Assembly: GCF_963576545.1 (NCBI RefSeq)
Contig: NC_083648.1
Coordinates: 20,943,654 to 21,007,653 of the forward strand
Source of the DNA: Limanda limanda
Lineage: Eukaryota > Chordata > Actinopteri > Pleuronectiformes > Pleuronectidae
Direction: 5' to 3'
DNA length: 64,000 nt
In this document: positions 35,011-47,202 of the stretch, one piece after another
Layout of the letters: each line of letters begins with the position of its first letter
Position numbering within the stretch: the first letter of the stretch is position 1
Notes under the pieces: model-generated
The model's database searches: none
The model's input: the letters and a program-made list of their open reading frames with translations, nothing else
What the model was told of the DNA's origin: nothing
Translations under genes and position numbers: made by a program

Positions 35011-37309
35011 TTTTCATTTTGCTTCATCAAATATTTGCATTGGACATGAAAACCCACAATTTCTTATCATATTTATAAAAGATGAGTTAGATACATTGAG
35101 ATACGTTTGGAAGGATAGGTTCATGTAAAATCACTCAGTCAGTGATTAGCCCAGTCAAGCGTAGCAGCAGGTAATAATTCATTCTCTCATTAATTTTCTT
35201 TGGCCATCTGTTCCTTGTCTGGGGCAGGGAGCTGCAGTTATCCCAGCGTGCAGTAAAAGTGAGTCATGCTCAGGACCCACAATCTGGAACAAACTGGGAA
35301 TTAGGGCAGTTTTGTGTGTTTGAACTCCTCTAACGAAACCGTGATTGAATCAGGCAACACATTGCGCTTTTTGGTCAAAGCTCAATGATGCATATTTCAT
35401 CCACTTTGATTGTCTGCAGATCTGGATTTGCTTCATGAGCTTAAATATTAAGCAGCGCTGCAGTGAAAACTTAATTTGATGTGTTCATGCCAAACAAAAC
35501 ATTTGACTCTATTCCACTAGCAGCAGCCGGTCTCTGGACGCCATGAGACGTTGCAGCTGTTATCATCACAGCGTGTCGATTTTAAAGCAGTTTTAATTAT
35601 GTAATTCATCTGCTGTATTTGAGCAATTTTACTAAATCAGTTTGCTTTTTTCTCAGCGTTACTGTTCCTGTACAGTTTATAAACTATGTGATCGGTTGCT
35701 CTCCTTTCTCATGGTGATAGAAAGAAGAGCCTGACGCAAATCATCTAAGATTTATTAGGCACCGTTTTAGTAGATAGTTATAATCAGTTAGTGATTGCCA
35801 GTAAAAAATTAATTTACTGTACATTTAAATGTAGCTTTTTAAGGATTTATCTCCAAAACCTGTAAAACTATAAAGTTATAAAGACATCATAATGTGACAT
35901 CTCAATCAAGAATTCTATTTCAATAATTTGTCTTTAAAAGAAAACTGGATAATTTCACATTGATATGAAAACAACACTACTATACTGCATGTAAACAGCA
36001 TAAAACATGTATTTCATGGTTTTGTGTCCATTCACTAATTTGTAATTAAAACATTCAGTCACACGTTTCTTTTCCTTGGAAATGAACCACAGGTGGTAAA
36101 AAGAAGGATGTTAGATTCGATAATTGAAAACAGGTCAACAGAAAAACTGGCGTTAAACTGAACTAGAGCATGAAGTTGAAAAATGCATGGAAATAAAGAT
36201 TTAAACAGGAAATTACTTTATGTACAGTCCTCAGTGTTCATGCAAGTCGTCACAGACACTCATAAAATACCCCTAAACACTGACATCTGAGAAAAAAGAC
36301 TGAGGAAAGATAAACAGGACATTTTTATAGAAGCCAGAGAAACAGCCATCCATTGGACAATGTATGTCTTCTGATTTGACAGTTATTAGATTGCCTTCTG
36401 ACTGGCCAGTTGGAGACAGCTGTTTAATGGACTTAAATCATGCTCATAACCTTCAATGTCATTAAAAAAAAGAATTCCTTTTGTGCGGGTTCAAAATGTA
36501 TTTTATCACAGGCTCACAACAGCTGCTATATAAGGCTGAGTGGATATTTCTTTATATATTATCCACTAGTTCCTTTATTTAATCCCACACAACAAGATTT
36601 TTTTGTAATGGACGCTATTGGACATGACATAAATCTCAAGATGGGAATATAAACTGCAGGGCTTTGTTGCGGGGAAAATGATCAGAGGTTCTACTGTTTT
36701 TTTTTACGGAGCAAATTTGTGCCGGAGACCCCCGCCAGGTTCTGCCCTTCAGGCAAGTCTATTTCTTGCAGAGAGCTGAGTGCATGGTGGGGTTGTTCAT
36801 GATGCTACTGGCTGGTCACGTTGAGAAGGAGAAAGAGCTATAAGAGTATAACAAAGCTGTCATGTAACAACAGGGCCTATTTCTCAGTGTTTTATGTCAG
36901 TTTAGTTTGTGAGCAGTGTAAAGAATCTTCCCTGGAGTTCAATAATCTGACACTTGCGTGAGGAAAGGTCAATCTCGGAACAATCACTAACTTCCTGTCC
37001 AACAAAGCATCCCATTCATACTAATACTGCTCGCACTACCTCCTCCCACGCATCTCTCACAAAGCCCTCCATAACATTGAGTGTATATATAGATGGATGA
37101 CATGTTTTGCCACTTTTTCCCACTGTCCATAAACGAAGCAGAAATCTCCTGGACGTGAACACTGCCATCTTGCACATAAGGAGACCGATTCTGCACCAGT
37201 CCAACAGTTGGAAATCATTAGTGTGATTAAAGCTATACTAAAATGACAGAAACCATCTTTGGGGGAATGTATTTGATATGTGCTGGGTCCGTGTTTCATC
37301 CACTAACAT

Positions 37310-37420
37310 GGAGGAGGTGGGATTAATGACCTATTCAGCAGCAAGCAAACAAGTGGAGATCGAGACTCTTTGGCTTCAATATTTTTGGGGTCGCTTTGTC
37401 GTCTAGTTTGATGTACAGTC
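37310..37420. repeat. Dispersed 'GATCGAGA...TTTGGCTTCA' repeat, copy 2
   Basis: AAGTGGAGATCGAGACTCTT, TGGCTTCAATATTTTTGGGG and TCGCTTTGTCGTCTAG match the family core described at 34926-35010. Confidence 0.5.
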
Positions 37421-37479
37421 ACTACACGCCTTTGCACAGTCTCTCCCACAGCTGATTGGATGCCAGCCCTCTTATCCCA

Positions 37480-37740
37480 ACCATTCAGAACCAAGCTCCG
37501 GACCTGGCTGGTTTACAGGGATTCCTCCATTGCTGCTCCCTTCCTATGGAACTCCCACAACACAAAGGAGTGCCAACATGTCAGCTTTTAAGATCAGCTG
37601 TTATTGTCTGGTCTAAAATTCCCTGTTATTTGTTGTACATTTAGTGTCTTTTGTATTGCTGTCTTTATTTCCTCTGTGAAAAAACATCTTTGAGTGCTCC
37701 ATGAAATAAAATTATTTATTGATATTATTATGTTTAGTCA
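37480..37740 (+). mobile_element. Probable non-LTR retrotransposon 3' end (decayed)
   Basis: GCTCCCTTCCTATGGAACTC reads in one frame as the P-S-x-W-N-S-L-P-like segment that ends the reverse transcriptase ORF of several fish LINEs. It is followed by a frameshifted F-K-like stretch, a short 3' UTR and AATAAAATTATTTATTGATA, then ATT repeats typical of a LINE tail. Strongly degraded, no intact frame. Confidence 0.45.
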
Positions 37741-39299
37741 TGACTCTGACTTCTTCAAAATAAATAAATTCTGGGTGAGAACTGGTTTTGACATGAGTTC
37801 ATATGCACTTAAAGTGGAATTTCCTCCGGGCTGTTTTATACTTAATACAGGATTAGTCATTTATCCGGATCAAGAAATGCAGCACAGCCTTTTCTGAACC
37901 AAACACAGAAATGTTAGCAGAAGAACTCACAGTTTAGGAGACAACATATTATCATCATTGTTTCTAACAGCAACACTGTTCTGTGACAGAGCCCATTTCC
38001 AAATAGCTGTACCTCTTGATATTTTGCAGTCCAAGCACAGATTGAACAGAAAGTCACTTATCGATCAGGGACTCCAGATCAAATTACTTTTCAATAACCA
38101 GAAGGCAACAAAACAAACAGAGCAGGAATTGCTCTCCTTGGCTGAGTACAAGTGACAAATGTCCTTTCACTGTTTCCAGTCTATGATTTCAGCGAAAGGA
38201 AAGAAAAGAGGAAAAAAAGAGGGCATGAGAAGAAAATTACTTATTGACAACACAAGACAAAATCTACCATCTTTTTAATAACACTTGTTTTTCAACTCTC
38301 AGGTTGACCTCTCTCAAGGACAAAGCTCCTGTCGACTTATCAATGCTGCACCTTCAATCACCTTCTGAAAAAGGAGAAATGTTATAGTGTCCTGATTTGA
38401 ATTAGTTAAATCATTGGAACTAATATAAGGTGTAAGTTAACATATTACATGATCCTTTACATACAAATCTGTGTGTGATAATATGTGTCTGTGTAATCCT
38501 TCACTTAATTGTAGTCATCAGTAGAAAGGGTAGTGTATCATGGTATTATAGAAGTCTATTAGAAAAGTGTAAGCCAACTCAGGCAGTTCAAACCACTGTC
38601 CTATAATGTAGAAGATATTTGATATGTGCTAAATCTGTATTAGAAGAAGAGGAGCCAATAAAAGTCTGAAGTACTACAGGACAAAATATCATTCAAATGG
38701 TATGTAGATCACAATTTAAATGGTTTATCCCCTGAGAGGACTACATATGACGATTGTAGAAAGGTGACATTTTAGCCTGAAACAGTACTTTAGTGTCCAT
38801 AATGGAAAGGAATGAGTCTCCAGTGGATGAGCACCTTATGACAACTGTGCATTAAACTTAGGTTTAATTATTTTGAAGAAGAAATGTTTTATGTAAAGGT
38901 CAAAGGGAATGTCATTAAAAGATATTTGTTTTTTAAGAGGATCTCAAATCTTTAGGATCCTATCGGGGGCCATGGAAAACAAGCAAGACAGAAATAACTT
39001 AATTGTAACAACAACCACCTGCAGGCTCGTAATGTATAGTCGTTCATTTTCATGCCAAACTGCTCATTAAGTTGAAGGTTTTTCTTTTTTACAAAATAAA
39101 GAAAATGTATAAAAATAACATCGGAGACACTCCAAACACTAGGACTGATTCTTATGGGACCATGTAATTTCTCAGCAAAAGTCAAGTAAAAACAAACAGT
39201 TCTGAGACATCCTCTCATACCCTAGTTATAGGGCTCCATGAATCATCCTCTGGGAGCCACAAACCTTTGGAGCAAAATTCATAGAGAATGTGTACGTAT

Positions 39300-39385
39300 G
39301 TGTGTAAGGATGTATAGATGGATTCATGGATGTATGGATGTATGGATTTATGGATGGATAGATCGGTGGATGGATGGATGGATCT
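39300..39385. repeat. GATG/GGAT-rich minisatellite
   Basis: Imperfect tetranucleotide units (ATGGATGTATGGATTTATGG, ending TGGATGGATGGATGGATC), about 85 bp. Confidence 0.8.
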
Positions 39386-40835
39386 ACCAAAGTCAAGAGA
39401 AGATTTTGACCTGGTCACACTACTAAATGAAATATTCTGATGACCATGAATATCCTGTAGAAAAGGCAGGAGGGGTTGCCTGGATTTAAGTGCTTAGCGT
39501 GGATGTTGTGGTTCAGCTTATCTCGTAGTATTACCAACGCATAGTATTACTCTTACACGTGACAAAATTATTTTTTTTAAAGAATAAAACATGATAAACA
39601 ACGACATACTAATTAGGGAATCACAGCTAAAGTGCTCGTTTTTGTGGACCATCTGGAACACAAGGATCACTGAGTGTTTCCTTTCAACCACTTTTAGAGG
39701 AAACGGCTCTAAGTATCTGCTTTTAAAGGATTCATTGTGGCCCTAATTATGTAGCGATTCCTCTTCTTTTATTCATCTGTGCCATTTCTTTATTTAAACT
39801 CTCTTAGTGCCCATCTATAATTTCCTTCTTCCCCGCCCTTAACTTTATTGACAGCTCTGTTTGCCTTTTGTTCACGGCAGCTATTAAAGAAGCAGCTGTG
39901 GTCTGCCTTTTCCATCGGTGCATCAGCAGGGGACTGATGACAGTGATTGCAGAGAAAGGATTTGAGACGGCGACGTTATAAAACCTACTGAGACTATAAG
40001 TCTGTGAACTTTATTAAATTGTTATCCTGAGACCAAATGCTGTATTGTGTTTCAATCTTAATCTTACATTTATTTGTGCTGAAGTCTTTCACAGGAGCTT
40101 CACTTGACCCATTGTGGCGGCTGCTCCATGGGGAATTTAACCTAATCCCGAAAATGTAGAATGCAATTATTGTGGCTTTGAGTTGGGGAAAAAACAGAAG
40201 AATACAAACGGCTAATAGAATTAGATTTCAAGATTTCAACACAAAGTCTGTTTAACATACAGAGGAGAACTTTATAGCCCTGTTCTATGTGGCCAGTATA
40301 AGCAATTTAATTTTCTGTGTGTGTGTGGGATGTATTCTTTTTGTTATAATACATGTGATCAATCTTTTATATATTAAGAAAACCGAACATTGTCTTTTAA
40401 ACATTATTACATTGTGATACAGTCAATTAAAACGTACATGATGATTACTCAGTAACAGTAACAATTTAGTATAATATTGTAATATAACAGTAATATCCCT
40501 CCTCCTCAATGACTACTTTAATACTGTATGTACAAATTAAATGTTTTATTCAAGACTTTTGCTTGTAATTAAGTGTTTTTACTTTGTATTTCTGCACCTT
40601 AAAAACCAGACGAGGACGTCAGTCTTCTTAATTTCTTGGAATATAACTCATTGAAACGGTCATGAGGCCATATTCAGTTATTAGTTTTCATGTGGTCGTA
40701 GAACAGAAACCAAACATTTATCTACATGAACGTAATTGATGCATCAGCTGCATGTTTGCATCATGTATTGACTGAATGAACCCCATCGACTAACATGTTG
40801 TGACATTCACACGTTCTCCTCCTTTCTCACAGAAC

Positions 40836-41935
40836 AAAAGAGGTCAGGAGTACAAAATGCTGCTTAGCAAGAAGAGATGCTACAACATCCTGGACATAAT
40901 CTGTAAAGGAAGCTTCAGCAAAGTCGACAAATGACTGAATTTGTCCACAGAGAAGGATTTTGAAGTCAGCATTTCAAAACTGACAAAAATAAATCACGAA
41001 AAAGGTTTTTGTTACATGATGTCTCTGCTGGAAGTGCTGACTGTTCTGGACCCAGGCAAAAACCAATGTGATGCAATTCTATGAAAAGCTCCAGCAGAGA
41101 GGACACACCTGTCTAGTGTTTGAAAAGCTGAACAGGAATCTGGACGACCTTCTCAGAGACAGAGAGAACGTGCCACTGTCAGTCAGTGAGATGTGGCCAG
41201 GTAAACTCTGGTTCTGTTGCCAAGAGACAGAAAGCCGGCTGTACGATCATCTTTGTTTCAAATCCAGATTTACCCAGAGATCCAGGAGCCCAATGAGACG
41301 ACAGATCAACCTGCTGACACTTCTCCTGCAGATGGACCCTGAGCTGAGGATCACTTCTGCTGAGGCTCTGCAGCTCCGTTTGTGTCCACAAGACAAATGG
41401 AGGAGGAGCTGGACACCAGTAAGTAGTAAGTGACTGTAAGTAAGTGTGTTGTTACCAGCAGAGTTTAATAGATGGATGATTGGATGAATTGACAGGTTTA
41501 TTTACAGATTTATTGAGTTATACATCTGGTCATTTTTGACTCAGTGCTAACGGCGCATTTATAAAGATGATCATCTGCAAGATGGGCAACTCGAAGGGCG
41601 ATATCCTGTTGATAAAGATGGTTGACTCTCAGGAGGAAGTGTCTGATGATGAGGAAGTTCATGCCCTGATTCAGGTCCACAACTTCTCCTTACTCCTATG
41701 AAGGCAGCACAAATCTGCCTGAAGGAGCAGCAGCGGCTAGAACTGAGGTTGCTGGAGTTGTCAATCACGATGCCGTAAAATCGTGATCAGACTGAGGAGA
41801 TGATGCCGCCTGATCGGTCACCTGACATCAGAGAGAGGAAGAGCCTGCTCAAAAGGATTGGCTCCTTCCGCAGAAGAAACTCTACAACCTTGATGAGACA
41901 GAACAAGTCTCAGACAATTAGTCTTAACTGAAAGA
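40836..41935 (+). pseudogene. HIPK-like protein kinase pseudogene
   Basis: Kinase pieces occur in the right order. YNILDIICKGSFSKVDK resembles the N-lobe glycine loop, but the first glycine is Cys and the third is Ser, and it hits TGA at 40932-40934. FYEKLQQRGHTCLVFEKLN then NLDDLLRDRENVPLSVSEM (about 41070-41190) corresponds to the beta4-beta5/alphaD part; MDPELRITSAEAL (about 41331-41370) is the end of the C-lobe. H-T-C-L-V-F-E-K-L and D-P-E-L-R-I-T-x-A-E-A-L are hallmarks of homeodomain-interacting protein kinases. The part that should hold the HRD and DFG catalytic motifs is deleted, and several frameshifts and stops follow. A basic tail (KRIGSFRRRNSTTL, about 41855) may be the C-terminus. 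Teleosts have many HIPK-like genes, so a dead copy is plausible. It cannot encode an active kinase. Confidence 0.75.
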
Positions 41936-41939
41936 ACTG

Positions 41940-43440
41940 ATGTAAATAAACAAACAGACATTTGAACGGCTTCCTGTGTGTGTTTTGGAGATGAACTATG
42001 ATTCTTTATCTGCCAATGTGGTCTTAAACCATACATTCATTTACACTTATTGAACTCGTGTTCAATTAATCATATTTGTTTATACTCTGCTCTACCTTTG
42101 TCCCAGTGGGGTGATTTAGGATTTTTAAATTTCGACATCTGCTATTTATTCCAATATTTGTTTTACAAACCTTACCTAAAAATGTTTTCACACGAGAAGG
42201 AAGAATGGAGCTATTATAGTCAGAGGACACATGATACAGGTTTAAGTGTTCTTTAAATTGATAATCTACAGGTGACTTTGCAATATGGGACACTTGTATT
42301 AGGCTTTTAAAAAAGACAAAATTACCTTGAATCATGCATGTCAAGCTTAATATGACCAATTAGCATTATGAAGAAATGAATAAGAAAATGAATAAGAAAA
42401 TGTATATTATACACAGAAATGGCATTAATTCATATTAACATGTAAAAGTAATATTTTTCATAAAGAATCATATAAGTTTAAAACCTTCTAAAGGTGTTTA
42501 AACAATAAAAATTCAATCAACAGCAAGCAAAAACAAAAAACAGTCCTAGTAGGTGAGAGAGAATCATCATCGATCAGCCCATTGTCTTCTCCACATGATG
42601 GTGAAACCAATGGCTGCAGACCACAGGACACTGAGCCTCCACCGGGCAGCACGTCACGCCATTTCACTGGTTCCCTCCTCATCGTTGCTTTTCACCGGCC
42701 TGTTTCTGATTCCGCTTCTGGGTCCACACATCAACTGAACCTAAAGATTTGGTTATAATTGGTTATTTGATGCGATAAAAACGGGGGTGAAACGTCATGA
42801 TTGACATGTGAGACTGACTGATGATTGGTCGGCCACGAGTGTCGTCTGGCCAATGATCTGGACCTCAAAATGCACAAGATGGCCGAGTTCCTATCTGTAA
42901 TATTTCGGCTTCATTTCTGGATCATGGGACTAAGTGCAGACGTGTCGTCCATCTTCATGTAAAGTGTTTGTTTTCACATAATTCTGCTGATAATACTACA
43001 TGATGTTTTCTTAGCGGAACATTTGGAATACAGGAGTTTGTTTGCAATATCTGCTCATCTTCCTCCCTCGTAACTTTCTAGTTTTAGCGCCTTTGTTTTA
43101 TTCTGTAACACTCATGCTTTTGCGTTTGATTTTCTTCCTGCACCAGTGTGTTTCCAGCCCATGTGATTACCCACCTGGTCCGCCCTGGTATACATGCCCC
43201 CCCCGACACACACATACATAAACACACTCACGTTTGCATTTAGTCTCTGTGTCCCCTCCTCACTGTCTGTCACTTTGTCTGTTCAGTTTCGCGGTGTTTC
43301 TTCGTGCGTCTCCTCTCGTTCCCTTGTGTTTCACATCAGACTCTTTGAGTTGGGATTTTCTGTTTGCATCTGCGTGCCTGCCTGCATGCCGGAGCCTCTG
43401 TTGGTCTATTTATATTTAAATATCTTCACCGCACTAACCT
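41940..43440. other. Intergenic, no gene recognised
   Basis: AT-rich sequence with a copy of the 'TTCGGCTTCA...GTCGTCCATCTTCATGTA' repeat at about 42880-42960, and C/T-rich sequence near 43240-43330. No exon seen. Confidence 0.5.
42880..42960. repeat. Dispersed 'GGCTTCA...GTCGTCCATCTTCAT' repeat, copy 3
   Basis: AATATTTCGGCTTCATTTCT and GTGTCGTCCATCTTCATGTA match the family core described at 34926-35010. The preceding 100 bp (ATTGGTCGGCCACGAGTGTC) may belong to the same copy. Confidence 0.5.
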
Positions 43441-43539
43441 GCCTTTGTTGTGTAACTGCATTTGGGTCCCGAAATCCTCTAACCACAACAGGCACAAGGA
43501 CAAACACATCCATAACATACATACAGACGACTTATTAAG

Positions 43540-44270
43540 GGGTCTGGCCACCACAAGCTGCCAGAACATGCTTCAGTGTGTGCCGGAATTGATTCTACAA
43601 GTCTTTGAACTCTGCTGCAGGAATGAACAAGAATGAAGGTTTGATGATCTGGCAGAGAGCACCGTCAAAATATTTGGTTGAGATCTGGTGACTGAAGGCC
43701 ACAGGATAGGATTCACATTATTAAATCCTTGATTTTTTTCTTTCATTTGTCAGTCATACTAGTTGTAATAATCCACTACGGAGGTTGAAATGGTAAATAT
43801 TCTGATGACCAGTACTGCTACTCCCACTGATCACACTCCCATGAATTCTGACCTTAAATCCGTGAACATTTGCCCACTCTTCCTCTTGAGCTCTTTTGAA
43901 GCCGTATGCTGTTGAACTAAATGGAGTGTGCTTAACCGGGCACTTCTTCAACTTTTACCCTCAGCTAATGCAAGCTTGGGCAGATGTGCTAAATTTGCCA
44001 TCCTCTGTAAAAATGGTATGCTTGAATATTGACTTTTGAAGCCATTATAACCTCTCTATCTCCTGCTTTATTCTCTTTTTGCTTTTTTAGAGGACCTGAA
44101 GTATGCCAAGGACCAGGAAGTAAAACATACTTTGCAGCATCTTCAAACTTTCTGTTGAAACCCACATGTTTCTTCAGACTCTTGAAGGACTTGAAATTAA
44201 TTGAAAACACTGCAAAGGTGAAAATGTGAGAGTCTCAATTGAAAATCATTTTTTAATAAAGCCTTCAGTG
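43540..44270. repeat. Possible dispersed repeat / decayed element
   Basis: CCAGAACATGCTTCAGTGTG followed by GAATTGATTCTACAAGTCTT resembles a repeat I remember from fish genomes. The flanking 600 bp have short minus-strand open frames without recognisable domains. Boundaries are uncertain. Confidence 0.3.
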
Positions 44271-44389
44271 AGAAATTTCTTCTACCCAATTTGTATTGTT
44301 ATTATCACATTCCATTATAACAACCAGTGTGACAGCCCTTGAACATGATTGCTACACAACTGCTCCTGGTCTCCCTCTCTTTTCTCTCT

Positions 44390-44560
44390 TCTCCTTTACC
44401 TCTCTTATCTTCCTCATTTTTCTCTGCTCTCCCCAACCGGTTGAGGCAGATTGCCGCCCTCACTGAGTCGGCTCCTGGAGGTTTCTTCCAGTCAAAGAGG
44501 GATTTTTTCTCTCCACAGTCACCATATGTTTGCTTGTTGTGGGAACTGTTGTTCAAATAA
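44390..44560 (+). repeat. Teleost 'CCCAACCGGTTGAGGCAGAT' dispersed repeat fragment
   Basis: CCCAACCGGTTGAGGCAGAT, TGCCGCCCTCACTGAGTCGG and GGTTTCTTCCAGTCAAAGAG match, with point differences, a very common fish repeat (from memory: CCCAACCGGTCGAGGCAGAT...GGCCGCCCAC...GAGGTTTCTTCC...AAAGGGAGTTTTT). Probably the 3' part of a non-LTR element. Confidence 0.7.
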
Positions 44561-45040
44561 CATGTTATTTCATATAATTTAACGGTGTCATATTAGTTAT
44601 ATAAGAGGCCAAGTGTGGCCTGATGGTGGTGATTTCAAGTGGGAGTGTGAATGTACACAACAGCTTCAATGGCAATTGGTCAGTGGCTCAAACTATTTCG
44701 GTCACTGATAAAGAAAATAGATGGATTGAAATTATCATATAAAGTGATTACACTTAAATATAGTTAAATATACGGTATGTCTGTAGCTGTGTAGCAATGC
44801 TCTGCAGTTATATCTGCAGGTTTCACTCGAGCTGTACTCTGCTGTGTGTGCACGTGAAGAAGCCTGCTCTCTGTCACCCACTGAACACGCCTGAGAGCTG
44901 AGATGCAGACGTACTATTGATTCTTTTCAAGGGAAAACAGCAAACGTTCGCCTGAAAATCAATAGATTTGTCACATTAATATGGAAGAACTGAAAGGTGA
45001 AGCTACAGGAAAAGCAACAGAAAAGAAAAACAAACAACAG

Positions 45041-45110
45041 CCTCTCTCTCTCTCTGTCTCCCTCTCTCTCTCTCTCGCGCTCTCTCTCTCTCCCTCTCTC
45101 CTTCTAATAT
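45041..45110. repeat. CT-rich simple repeat
   Basis: CTCTCTCTCTGTCTCCCTCT-type sequence with a short CGCG interruption. Confidence 0.85.
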
Positions 45111-45197
45111 TCACTCTGGCCACAGGAAAGTAAGATGCAGATGATTTTTCATTTCTCCATCCACTCTGAACATAGGCTACATTCGTTTTGTGTCACC

Positions 45198-45245
45198 CTA
45201 CTTTGTAGGTACAAAGTAGGTTGTAGGGCCTACAACCTACTTTGT
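45198..45245. repeat. Three-armed perfect inverted repeat (hairpin/cruciform)
   Basis: CCTACTTTGTA, then GG, then TACAAAGTAGG forms a first perfect hairpin. The same central arm, extended (ACAAAGTAGGTTGTAGG, 45211-45227), pairs perfectly with CCTACAACCTACTTTGT (45229-45245) across a single G. The middle arm can therefore pair with either flank. Confidence 0.9.
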
Positions 45246-45799
45246 TATTCTGGATCAAACCTATTCTGACTTCCTGAATCCACACAGGAAAAGAAAAAAA
45301 CATCGAGCTGTACTCTGCTGTGTCTCTCAAGGCAACAGGTTACCAAAGTTTTAAATAAAAAAGATCCTGGCAACAAAAGAATCTCTGTAACAGAGGTGCC
45401 TTTTTTCAGTGCGTGTCGAGGAATAATTTATCCCTCTGGTGCCACGAGGGAGCAGCAGAAACAAGTTGACAACACAACACTGACAAATCATCTCACGGTG
45501 AATGTATAATATTACAGCTATGCTGCCATCATGTGACCTGTTAATGAGCTACACCCATGAGAATGGAGCCGACTCCATCTGCTGTTAATTGAAGCTGTTT
45601 AGCTGAGTTTCAGGAGCAGGACCACAACTAAAACATGCCTCTTCCAGCGTTTTATAACCCTCTATTTCTCCTCGATTCTCTCCAACTCCTCTCCGTAATG
45701 TCCTGAGGGGGTCTGTCCTCCCCCGGTGCAACAGAGGATTCCCACATCTCAACTAATACTCAAAAAAACTTTTACCTCTCATACATCATTTCCATTCCT

Positions 45800-46160
45800 A
45801 AAGGCAAGGGGAGTCCACAGGGCCCCCCACTGGGAGACCAGCACCCTCACTCCTCTTGTCTGGGATGGAGAGGAGATTGGAGGTTGACCTGGGCAGGCAG
45901 CTCCAAGACAGATCTGTAGAACCACACTGCATCCTGTCATGGTGCTGTGGTCAGCTGAAAGAAATTCTGTGCTGATGGTGAAGCTGACTATGCCATGGGA
46001 GGAAGGATGTGGAGGCAGCCCGTGAAAAGAATGAATGCAGACCTGATTGCTGAGTGTAGGGAAGGCAGACGGAACACAGACCTCTCCGGTGGAGATCAGT
46101 AATGTAAATTGATGTGATTCCAGGACATTTCTCACAAAGGATGAAAGACCATTCAAACGT
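45800..46160 (+). mobile_element. Frameshifted non-LTR retrotransposon ORF fragment
   Basis: In plus-strand frames, EVDLGRQLQ (about 45875-45905), KLTMPWEEG (about 45981) and SPVEI (about 46083) fall in the order DLGRQL...ELTVPWEE...PVEVG that I recall from the C-terminus of ORF2 of some fish non-LTR elements. Stops and frame changes separate them. The longer minus-strand frame over the same bases (46156-45779) is probably its shadow. Confidence 0.45.
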
Positions 46161-46385
46161 TCAAACTGCCCAGGGGCAGAGACACCACACCGAACTCAAA
46201 GTGATCGTTGAAATAAATAGTCAAAGCCTTGATGTCAGTGTCTAGCCGTAAATTTGTTAAAGTGAAGGCCTCGCTCCCCCTCCCACTGGCACAATGTCAA
46301 GTTCATCTGAGACCTCAAAGATGTCTGAAGAAGGACAGTTGAGCCCTTTTGGCTTCGAGTCCAATCAATAGTCTTTTCAGTATTT

Positions 46386-46631
46386 TTGTGTGCAGCAGAT
46401 CAATGCAGCCATGAAATAAAGGTCCAAAGAGTTCGGCTCATGCTCTTATCCACTTTCGGTCCTAAAGTGATTTTCCACTTTACCTCCTGTTACCCGCTAA
46501 ATGTGCTAACCATATTTTCTTATCCTTTTTCTGGATCTGCCAATGCAGTAAAGAAAGGCATCAGACAAAATAAGTCCTTGTTAGAGCATCTGGCTGCTGG
46601 AGATTTTTCTCAAGCAGAGTCATTGCTGTGA
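46386..46631 (+). other. Short open frame of unknown nature
   Basis: An 81-codon frame whose last 31 codons (SANAVKKGIRQNKSLLEHLA and on to SQAESLL, then TGA) have protein-like composition. An AG-ended pyrimidine stretch (TCTTATCCTTTTTCTGG) lies upstream but is a poor acceptor. I do not recognise it; it may be a relic of a mobile element or chance. Confidence 0.2.
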
Positions 46632-46683
46632 AGGTCAGCAAAAATGTCTGCCGGTGGGGGACATTTACTGTGTTACTGCACTT

Positions 46684-46910
46684 AAAGGTTCAGTGTGTAG
46701 AATTCAGTGACATCTAGTGGTGAAGTTGCATGTTGCAGCAGAATACCCCTAACCTCACCCTCTCCTTCCAAACATGAAAGAGAACCTGTGGGCAATTATC
46801 ATAACGCCTTAAAAAATGTTTAGTTTGTCCAATTTGAGCTACTGTAAAAATCATCTCCCGATGTAAATAAAAAGTATTTTAATATAAAGGGCCCATTCTA
46901 GTGTAATGAA
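46684..46910 (+). repeat. Teleost 'TTCAGTGTGTAGAATTCAGTGAC' dispersed repeat
   Basis: It contains TTCAGTGTGTAGAATTCAGT, GACATCTAGTGGTGAAGTTG, CCTCACCCTCTCCTTCCAAA, and ends GGGCCCATTCTAGTG. I recognise this as a very abundant short non-coding repeat in percomorph fish. About 225 bp, nearly full length, with an internal deletion near 46800-46850. Confidence 0.75.
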
Positions 46911-46971
46911 AACAACAATTCTCACATTTTTAAAGATAACATCACTTGGATCATTTTATATTCTATGTATT

Positions 46972-47202
46972 TATGTATGTATGTATGTATGTATGTATGT
47001 ATGTATGTATGTATGTATGTATGTATGTATGTATGTATGTATGTATGTATGTATGTATGTATGTATGTATGTATGTATGTATGTATGTATGTATGTATGT
47101 ATGTATGTATGTATGTATGTATGTATGTATGTATGTATGTATGTATGTATGTATGTATGTATGTATGTATGTATGTATGTATGTATGTATGTATGTATGT
47201 AT
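46972..47202. repeat. (TATG)n tetranucleotide array
   Basis: About 57 essentially perfect TATG units, without interruptions in the core. All overlapping open frames (Met-Tyr-Val-Cys and Ile-His-Thr-Tyr polymers) are artefacts. Confidence 0.98.

Noticed and set aside
45779..46156. 125-codon minus-strand open frame
   Set aside because: Better explained as the antisense of a decayed retroelement fragment read on the plus strand.
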